From NCBI GenBank assembly GCA_026018925.1, contig JAKSZU010000020.1:40515112-40579111 (forward strand): 64,000 bases of DNA, in the 5' to 3' direction. A program made the translations under genes and the position numbers. Source of the stretch: Tupaia tana (Eukaryota; Chordata; Mammalia; Scandentia; Tupaiidae). This document shows positions 56,066 through 64,000 of this stretch, piece after piece (positions within the stretch are counted from its first letter, which is position 1; each line of letters starts with the position of its first letter). Below the pieces are notes generated by a model. It saw nothing but the letters and a program-made list of their open reading frames with translations. It did not search any database and had not been told where the DNA came from.

Positions 56066-58054
56066 ATTTTTAAATTATCCTGTCTTCTCTACAAGACCAC
56101 AAACTCTGAAGGTAGGCACCAGGTACCTCTTCGAAGAATCTGTGAAGCCCACCGAGGTGTTGCATGTCGGAAGGGCTGATGTCCTGCACTGCCGCTAACA
56201 CAGTGATAAACACATGTCGCTGGTGTTCATGTGCCTCGGGAGCCGGCTACCCGCGGAGCCCACCGTTCACACAGCCTACGGAGCTTTGGGGCGGAGCACT
56301 CGCTTCATCACACCAGCCACTCGGCTACTGGTGGCCGAAAGGAACCACCTGGGAAATCAACTGCTGCTCCCTGCAGACTTAGGGTTAAGAGAAATCAGTG
56401 CCTTCCACGAGTCCTGCCTTTTCTTCAGAATTCCTCAGCTAAAGCTCCTTATGTAAAGGATTGGAATAGGGTTAATCAGATAAAAGGGGAAAAAATGATT
56501 GCTTGGGAAACTAGCCTTCTGAAGAAGGCCTACGGCAGACAGTCTACAGCAGGAGCGTCCAGCGTTCATGCATCACGGCACACGGGAAATGCCGCTATCT
56601 GTGTGGTCCACCGGAGTGAAACAGGCTGCTCACGGGTGACTCTGGCCGTCCTCAGAGTCGCCCCAGGAGCTGAGAGGGGCAGCCTCTAAGCACACCTGTA
56701 ACCGTGTGCGCCAACAGCTACAGGACGGGACTGTCTGAACTCCAGAGAGAACTGGGATTTATAATTACTTTATAAACGGTGGTGAGTAGCACTCCTGTCT
56801 GTACAAATAAGAGGCTTGAATGTAAGAAGGAGAGATTATATTCAGACATACGAGAGCTCCCCTAACTTAAGACTTTTGTGATACTCAGTCCTGGTTCAGT
56901 ACTGCTGGCTGGAGTTCTTAATACTTGCTGATGGGCTGTTAATATATACTCAAACTGGCTACAAGACCCAAAGATCAGGTTTTCAGGGTTTTTAGTATTT
57001 CAGAACTGCACACACAGAATGTTGTTAACCGACTAGCTATTCCCCACGCGTTCCACCATCTTGGTTCTTACCACACACTTGAAAATGACCTGTGTACGTG
57101 TGCACGTCCCCAGCTGTAGACAGCACGTTATATAAAATGAACTCCGCGATGGCAAGACTGCATTGAGACAAGTGTGATGTGTGCACCCCAATTTCTCGCG
57201 CTGCCTGCCAAAGTGAAACGGCATCACGGGAATGCCCTAGGGTCACTGCCCCTGGTCACTGGTCACTCCAGACACACTGGTCCACCCAAGCAGAGATGAA
57301 CTCACCATGAGCTATCTTAGGCACACGTGCCCCGGAAGAGCCCCCGTGCACTCTGGGGCCTAAGAAGAGCCCTCACTAGAGCCGCTTCGCCATTCCCTCC
57401 CAGCCCTGTGACGAGCACACTCCCGGCCACTCTCTGGGAGACTCGCGGACAGTGGCGCAGGCCGCTCCCTCAGACTGGCTGCCTCTGTCCTGGACTGGTG
57501 CCTGCCAGACCCTCTGTGAGGCCTCCAGGAATGGCTGTCGATGGGTCTCTGGTAGATGGCTGGGATATCTGGGGACCTGTCACTAGCTCTTCACCTCCAC
57601 AGTGACTGCTGAGGGTGACTAGCTAGCGTGAGTTGTTCTCCAGCCTGGACCTGACGGCTTTGCTATGGGGTCCAAGTCTGACACTGTAAAAGGCACGAAT
57701 GCGTCCAGGCCTTATTTCCTTGCTTGTGACACCAACTACACTGTAACCCCCTGAGAGCGGCGATCTTGTTACAGCCATCACTGTACTAGCGTTAGCACAG
57801 TCCTGGGGCGGAATAGAGCGTGCTCCATGAACTTATGTTGATCTGAGCTGAACTACCTGTTTTCAGAGGGAAACAAAATGCAAACAGAGGACTGAGAATT
57901 TCAGGGACGTAAGTTATGAAGTCGGAAACAGCTAGGAGTAAACCCTGCCAGAAAGATCTCCATGGAGAAATCAGAAGAAATTAGAGATGAACACATCAAC
58001 TGAGAGAAGTGGGAGTTGTCTATGGAAAGCTGTCATGTTGTGATGTGACAAGGT

Positions 58055-58056
<2 letters not shown>
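56066..58056. other. Unassigned VPS8 intron sequence
   Basis: Several open frames (56231-56689, 57327-57605) without domains. No SINE of the abundant types in 2 kb. Confidence 0.45.

Positions 58057-58090
<34 letters not shown>
58057..58090. repeat. (GT)n microsatellite
   Basis: Seventeen uninterrupted GT units. Confidence 0.97.
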
Positions 58091-58092
<2 letters not shown>

Positions 58093-58299
58093 CCTGTGAC
58101 CCTGGCTCCTCTGAAATCCCTTGGAATCTCCCCGAGGATAAATGTCCTCCTGTATGTTAATGAAGTGACTGCTGACTGGGGGCTCCTGGACAGCCTCAGG
58201 ATGGAGGCCTAGTTTCCAAGGAAAACCACCGTGTGATCTGAGAGTTGCAACATTCAGTCCCACCACCCCCACCTCTAAAGATCGTGTTGTTCACCAATG

Positions 58300-58830
58300 G
58301 CCAACAATGCTATCAATCCTGGTTTTATAACAGAGCTGCCATAAACCCCAGGAAGACAGCGTCTGCAGAGCTCCCGGACTGCTGAACACAGGGGTGACTG
58401 GAGGGTGGTGCACCCCAAGATGATACACTGACATAGAAGCTCCGTGCCCTTTCCCACATGCCGGGCCCTACGCCTCTCTTCCATCTGGCTGCTCATCCAT
58501 GTCCTTTAAGCGCTTTATGACAAACTAGCATAACTAAGTAACTTCTCTAAGTTCTATGAGTTGCTCTAGCAAATTAAGTGAACCCAAGGAAGGTTCCCCC
58601 GAGGGAACCCTAATTTAAAGCCAATCAGTCTGAAGCACAGGTCATAACCTGGCATCTGAAACGGGGGGCAGTCTTACGGAACGAAGCCCTTAAACTGTGG
58701 CTCTTACTAACTTCAGGTAGAAACTATTAGAAATGAGTAAACTGGAGGACACCCAGTCAGTACCAAGTGGACAGCTGCTTGGTGTAGAGAAAAATCCCCA
58801 TACATACTGCAGTGATTAAAGCAGTTTGGC
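58300..58830 (+). repeat. LTR-like interspersed repeat, copy 2
   Basis: Collinear with 18461-18825 (AGTTCTATGAGTTGCTCTAG, AAGCACAGGTCATAACCTGG), and extends further through GGACACCCAGTCAGTACCAA and TGCTTGGTGTAGAGAAAAAT. Confidence 0.65.
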
Positions 58831-60740
58831 TTTTTCTATCTCCTTCTCAAATGGGAACTGTTAACCAATGTTTCTCCATGTTCAGATGAGCCAGTGGACT
58901 TCCCAGGCGTATATGCCAAGCTGTAGGTACTGTTAGCATTTTATCTCCATCAGACTTCTGTTAATAATGCTTCTAAATGCAAAACTATGAAGCAAATTAA
59001 GGTTAGATGGAAGCATCAGCCGATGAATCACAGTACTTAATTCTTTCCAGAACATTTATTGACAAAACTATTTAGAAGACTGAAGATGTGAATATGCATC
59101 AAACCAAGCAAATCATCCAAATGAATAGATTTTGATGCATTCGTTTGTAAGGGAAATAATGTGTCTTATGGGAAATGATCAGGCAATATCAACATAATCA
59201 AAACTTTAATAAATAAGCTGTGGCATTAATGAATTATACATCCAGTACTGACTGCTGCTTATCAGTTGCACATAAATACAATTTGTTATATCCACTTCCC
59301 AAGGCTATTTATGCTAGTCTATTAACTACTTGCTTTACGATACACTCATTGTGAGCCTTAATCACTGTCAAAATGATGTATTTCAGACCTAAACTTCACT
59401 CTTTTGGGAATCTCTATTTTAATAAAAGCATTAGCTCTAAGGATACAAACATTTATTTAAATGTTCTAGGGAGAATTTCACAAGGCACAAACATGCTTTC
59501 TTTCATCAGTTCCTAAAGAAAGCATACGTGCACTTGGTGAGACAGACAGACAGACACACATTCATTGTCATGTACTCCAAAATGTTGGAGAACAGAACCA
59601 CTCTCAAGACTGTGAAAACCGTTTAAAATGACAACCTTGTACACTATTTCTGAGGAAGGATAAAAATATGTATCAGTTTTGTGAAGCTTAAAATGATTTT
59701 AAAATTCAAATTCTGACTTCCTACTATTTGACGGAGAGATGTGCTGGGATGGAGAAAGGCTGGCCTAGTTCCTCCCCTTCACTTTAAAAACTCCACACAA
59801 CAGGCCAGTCTAGACTAGTCTGCTGTATCTTTAAGGAAGAGGTTTCACTCTGCCTCGGGCCTTGTTTTGACAAGTCAGGGGCTCTCAGCTTGGCCTGCTT
59901 CCCGCTGCGTGAACCCTCTGCTCCTTCCTATTTATCCAGCCCACACTATGGCCACTTGGTATCTTCTGCAGTGAGAGCTCAGATCTCCCTCTCACAGCGC
60001 AGAAGAGCAAAGAAAACTATCCTCCCTCTAGTTTTCACTCAAACTTCCAGCTGAACTTCGAGCTTTCCACACACTCCATGTTAAAAATATCACAGTATAA
60101 CCCTGTGCCAACTGAGCAAAATGCAAGCTGACTCTGCCAAGCTGCCTGGAAAACACGTCAGATGTTATTTCTACAGACAGCAAATACAGTACGAGACTGT
60201 AAAATAATTAAAGTGATGATGTCTACAAATTTGACAAGCAACTGGCTTCTACAGAAGTCCTCTGGCAGGAAGGACTTGAGTGGCACCCTTCGGCCCCTCT
60301 GGTCTCCACGACAGCCTCTCACACCACGTGGGACTGTCAGGGTCCTGCCGGATGACAGCTACAGCCCCTGCGGTTCCATGAGGCACAGCCCAGAGAGGCC
60401 AGCACGCCGTCCACCTCACAGCAAAGATCTGGCCTCGTCACACTGATGGGACAGCAGATCTAAGACAGTTGGCTTTAGGACACTGGATGACTTCCAGTTT
60501 CTTTAATTTGACTAGTAATCAAGTACCAAAACGTACTCCTCTTCACAAAATTTTGGCTCTTTCTCTGATGCATATGAAAAAGAAAGCGTATTATTTTTAT
60601 TGTTTTTCTGTGTAGGTAGGAGGAAAAGACTTTCCAAACCAAGAGAAATCGGGACCTAATGAGTTTAGGGAGTGAAAAAATAAACTCCATAACTACATAA
60701 GGTGTAAACAGGATTTGGATCATCCCAGTGTTGGAAAAAC
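58831..60740. other. Longest repeat-poor intron stretch
   Basis: No SINE, LINE or DNA element recognised. 58900-59500 is AT-rich and complex in sequence. No splice-bordered VPS8 exon found on minus. Confidence 0.5.
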
Positions 60741-60741
60741 C

Positions 60742-61012
60742 TATAGAGCAGGGCTGACCCTGGAGCTTAGGGGTTCAGGGATCTGGATCCCACTTGGCCA
60801 ACCCCAGTTCGAACGCTGGCTCTGGAGACTTGAAAACGCCAAGTGTTCGAGCACACGTCATTCCCTCATCCCCGCGGGGGTGGGGTGGGGGGGGAGTGGA
60901 GGAGGGACTGCCCCAGGGCCCTGCTCCACCGAGAGTGCGCTCTCCTTCACTCGGTTTCTGTCTCTCTCTGGCAAGCCCACAGGCCCTCTAGGAATTTCAA
61001 AACAAAACAAAA
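60742..61012 (+). mobile_element. SINE type B-long, GC-rich
   Basis: Head GGGCTGACCCTGGAGCTTAG, B box CAGTTCGAACGCTGG, core CCCCGCGGGGGTGGGGTGGG; TSD TAGAGCAG. Confidence 0.85.
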
Positions 61013-61493
61013 ACTTGTAGAGCAGCTGAAACAGTTTTTCCAAAGTACCATGGTTAGTGACACCTTCATGTCACCTTCATCAGGTATATCCTTCCTAACA
61101 CAAAACACTTTATCATAAACTCTGCCAGCAAGGGTCGGCTGGCCCAAGGTGAAGGCAGACCGGAAGGACGCAGGCCCTGGCACCTCTGCGTAATGCCCAA
61201 GTTGGCGCACTCCGAGGTTCGGCAAGGACTTGGCGCCATTCTCCTTCCCACGTGAAAGACATAAATGGAAGGGATAGATCCGAGGCTGTGGCCCTACTAC
61301 AGACACATTTTTTGAACTAAACTGTTTCCAGAAATGGTTTTGGAACCAACAGCAGGTCAGACTCTGATAAATCTATTACGATAACCACATAAAATTCTGC
61401 TCTTAGAAGAGAGACTTCTGGTTTCTGGTCTGGCATGTAAGTCTGACTTAGATGTCATTATTCTCAAACTCACAATAAGGAAAAAGCTGAAGA
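61013..61493. other. Unassigned VPS8 intron sequence
   Basis: Nothing recognised. Confidence 0.45.
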
Positions 61494-61816
61494 GGGGCCA
61501 GCAGGTGGTGTGCTGGTTAAGGCACTGGACTCCCACAAGGCCCACTGCAGTTCAAGCCCTGGACCCAGTGGCTTGAAAATCATGCAGGGCAGTTGTGTGC
61601 ACGCATGCCCAAAATCCTGAGAGAAGAATGAAGGAGAAGGGACTGCAGCACGGCCATTTCCCTGGGGAGTGATTTCTCACTTTCCCTTTCCCTCTCTCTC
61701 CAGTGGGCAAGTGCACCTTATGGCAAAAATCTTAAAAAAAGAAAAGAGAAAAGAAAAGAAAAGAAAAGAAAAGAAAAGAAAAAAAGAAAGAGAGAAAGAA
61801 AAAGTAAAAGAAAAGG
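61493..61816 (+). mobile_element. SINE type B-long with (AAAAG)n tail
   Basis: GGGGCCAGCAGGTGGTGTGC head; TSD GGAAAAAGCTGAA at 61480-61492 and 61817-61829; the tail microsatellite is at 61740-61795. Confidence 0.93.
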
Positions 61817-61829
61817 AAAAAGCTGAACA

Positions 61830-62150
61830 CACAGAAAAATTAATTTTTCTTAAATCTATCTGAAAATTGAAGGTAAGGGAAAACCCTGCCGCCATGTCAG
61901 AAGCAGACACAGGCAGACACAGAGGATCATGGCTTGACGGAGAAGCAGCCCACGAGCAGGTACTGTGGCTGCTGGAGCCCGTGGTAGGGCAGGAAAGGTA
62001 AAAGCTGTACTTGACACACGGCTGGAGGCTCGCTGTGGACGAGCCCGAGAGCTAAAAGTTCCAGGGGCCCGTACTGGGATGCTCCCTCGCTTTCAGGAGC
62101 TACCTCCAGGAGGCCACCAGACTCTTCTCACTGTAAAGATCAGACAAAAG
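61830..62150. other. Unassigned VPS8 intron sequence
   Basis: No recognised repeat; GC-richer part at 61960-62110. Confidence 0.4.
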
Positions 62151-62151
62151 G

Positions 62152-62335
62152 GGGCCGGCAGATGGCGTGGTGGTTAAGGGTACTGGACTCCCACATGGCC
62201 GACTGTGGTTCAAGTCTGGGACCTGGCGGCTTGCTTTCTCACTTTCTCTCTCTCTCACTCTGTCCCTTTCTGGTCAAATTTAAATAAATAAATAAATAAT
62301 AAATAAAAGTTAAAAATAAAATAATTATTAAAAAA
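62152..62335 (+). mobile_element. SINE type B-short
   Basis: GGGGCCGGCAGATGGCGTGG head, (AAAT)n tail; imperfect TSD ATCAGACAAAA / ATCAGAGAAAA. Confidence 0.9.
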
Positions 62336-62417
62336 GAAATCAGAGAAAAAGCTCATTGTGTTTCCAGAAGGGGGAGGGCAAAAACAGCCATTCTGAAACA
62401 TGGTCATAGCATTTTGC

Positions 62418-63232
62418 TCTTCCTAACCAGGACTGCCGTGAGGGGCTGAATGATGCCCCGCATACCCTAGGCTATGGCCTAGTACTGAGCCCTAGCACTT
62501 CAGACTGTCCTAATTCGGATACCGCCTTTGAGATGTAATGAGGTTAGGTCACACTGGAACAGGGTGGGTCTCTTACCCAATGTGGCCAATGTCCTTAAAA
62601 GAAAGGAAAAATCCAGGCCAGCTGTGGTGATGTGCGCTGTTAAGATGCCCTGGTCTGCAGGCTGAGGCCACTGGGCCTTGGGTTCAATTCCTGCCTACTC
62701 TAAAGCCAAGCACGGTGGCAACTGCCTGTAGTCCCAGCCACGAGGCAGTCCGAGCTCCTGGGACATTGAGGCAGGAAGAATGTGACTCAAGCCTGGGCAA
62801 CATGGCGAAGCCCTGGCTGAGACACTGCTTCACAGGCTGGGACCACACGGGATGCCCAGGCTCGAGCCCTAGTCCAAACTAAGGCTGGGCTTGGCGGCGA
62901 GTGCCCGCAATCAAGGCTGAGGCGGGGGATCATGAAATGTTTTAAAAACTAAAAAATACATAAAAAGGGGAAATCTTGGCACTGACACACACGGGGAGAA
63001 AGCCATGTAAAGATGAAGGCTGAAATCAGCATGATGCTTGTACAGGCCTAGAAAAGCCTAAGCTCGCCAGCCGCCCACCAGCCGTGGGGCAGACTTCCTC
63101 CCAGGCCTCAGGAGGGACCAACCGTGCCAACGTGTAACCTCACACCCCGGCCAGAACTGCGCGGCACTGAGCCTGTGCTAAGTCACCTCGCCTGTGGTGC
63201 TTTTTAAAGGCAGCCCTCGCAGACTGACACAC
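62418..63232 (+). repeat. MaLR-type LTR split by a composite SINE
   Basis: Blocks 62418-62608 and 62955-63232. TTTGAGATGTAATGAGGTTA, then AATGTCCTTAAAAGAAAGG, and after the insert GGGGAGAAAGCCATGTAAAG, follow a MaLR LTR by memory. Confidence 0.65.
62609..62954 (+). mobile_element. Composite SINE: tRNA-7SL-tRNA-7SL
   Basis: tRNA-like head with GGGTTCAATTCC, 7SL-like CCAAGCACGGTGGCAACTGC and TGCCTGTAGTCCCAGCCACG, CAAGCCTGGGCAACATGGCG, then a second tRNA-like block (GGCTCGAGCCCTAG) and second 7SL start AAGGCTGGGCTTGGCGGCGA. Flanks GGAAAAATC / GGGGAAATC. Confidence 0.82.
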
Positions 63233-63673
63233 CTGCCCTCACGGAAACCGGTTCAGCGGGGTCTGACTGCAGTGTGCATCGGAGCCTACCTGACGTAGGG
63301 AAAGCTAACTGTCTGGTAGAAAAGAAAGGATTAAAAACAAAGTACCTTAAACGATGTCCTTTTTGGGAATTCTCCCTACTCCAAAAATATTTAGAAAGAA
63401 TTTCTTTAAATTAAAAAAAAAGAGCAATTTTGGGGGGAAACTTTAGTATGAAATACTTAGATGCCAGTTTTCATTGTCTCAGAAATTTTAAGAGCAAATC
63501 CTTTCATTTTTATTATTAACTTAAGCAAATTTATGGAGGCAAAGACCATAGTAGACTTCAGGCTACCCACATCTCCCTATATTAATTATCTTATCATTTA
63601 ATCATATATACAGATAATACATATGCATACTATTAATGTTATAAATTTTTCCAGTTTAGCATTATTTATTTAT
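63233..63673. other. Unassigned VPS8 intron sequence
   Basis: Nothing recognised. Confidence 0.45.
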
Positions 63674-63925
63674 TTGGAGAGGTTTTTGTTATAGGGTGCA
63701 TGCATTTGCCAGAAAGAGAGACAGACAGAGAGATAGAAGGCGAGAAATCATCCCCCAGGGGGTATGGCCACGCCGCAATCCCTTCTCCTCCATTCTCCTT
63801 TCGGGATCTTGGGCACGCACACACACGCGCACGGCGTGAGTTTAAGCCGCCGGGTCCAGGACTTGAACTGCGGTTGACTACGTGGGAGTCCAGCAACATA
63901 GCCATTATGCTAACTGCTGGTCCCA
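63674..63925 (-). mobile_element. SINE type A
   Basis: TTTGGAGAGGTTTTTGTTAT tail side, GCTAACTGCTGGTCCC head side on plus; near-consensus. Confidence 0.93.
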
Positions 63926-64000
63926 AAATAAATACATTTTAATACTAAAGTATTTCCTTAAAATATATGCTCTAAAATGAAGTCACTGGGTCAAAACACA

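Noticed and set aside
57072..57204. Minus-strand open segment with an acceptor-like TTTCACTTTGGCAG and a GTAAGA donor, considered as a VPS8 exon.
   Set aside because: In the phase needed to join the exon at 55504 (two bases left over at its end) the reading frame hits a stop, and the open frames do not look like VPS8.
8698..64000. A regularly repeated array such as CRISPR, suggested by recurring near-identical blocks.
   Set aside because: The blocks are dispersed, in both orientations and flanked by target-site duplications, as retroposons are.

Overview
This is a mammalian nuclear window, and no bacterial or organelle features were seen. The one gene I can support is the 3' part of VPS8 on the minus strand. 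VPS8 is the CORVET tethering subunit and a Rab5-linked early-endosome factor. Nine exons at 55357-55504, 48520-48609, 44762-44804, 38769-38872, 33575-33656, 32666-32748, 20535-20615, 17461-17630 and 13229-13394 all have AG/GT splice borders. They join with consistent phases into 322 uninterrupted codons that run from alpha-solenoid sequence to a complete RING-H2 zinc-binding domain. The 5' exons lie beyond 64000. I could not find the exon(s) for the C-terminal tail, which should be downstream (toward or below position 1).

The rest is intronic and very repeat-rich. The dominant repeats are tRNA-derived SINEs. Names used here: type A (about 250-280 bp; head GGGACCAGCAGTTAGCGTAA, Pol III A and B boxes, a CCCCCC/GGGGGG hairpin in the body, tail ending TATAGCAAAAACCTCTC plus A-run); type B-short (about 130-190 bp; head GGGCCAGCAGGTGGTGTGGT, body ends soon after the B box in CTTTCTCTCTCTCTGGTCAA); type B-long (B-like head with an A-like body); type D (a different head with GCAGTGCTGGAAGCCA). 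A fifth group is composite, with a tRNA-like head fused to 7SL/Alu-like monomers. Many copies have clear target-site duplications (TSDs), and several SINEs are inserted in other repeats.

Older repeats include a LINE-1 with tandem promoter-like monomers at 1008-4196, further LINE-1 pieces on both strands, L2, MIR, a MER5-type hAT remnant, a MaLR-type LTR, an LTR-like family present twice, and two families of short palindromic DNA transposons.

Organism: 7SL-derived SINEs are known only from Euarchontoglires. Classical Alu, B1 and B2 are absent, and the abundant tRNA-derived SINEs resemble what is described for colugos (CYN family). My best guess is therefore Dermoptera, with Scandentia as the alternative. 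This is an inference from memory and was not checked against a database.

Layout: 1-1007 unassigned; 1008-4196 LINE-1; 4264-8680 antisense LINE mosaic with SINEs; 8698-13228 SINEs and L2; 13229-20615 three VPS8 exons with L2, MIR and SINEs; 20616-32665 a 12-kb intron holding a 3-kb antisense LINE-1; 32666-55504 six exons with many SINEs and sense LINE-1 pieces; 55505-64000 5'-ward intron, including the longest repeat-poor stretch (58830-60740).
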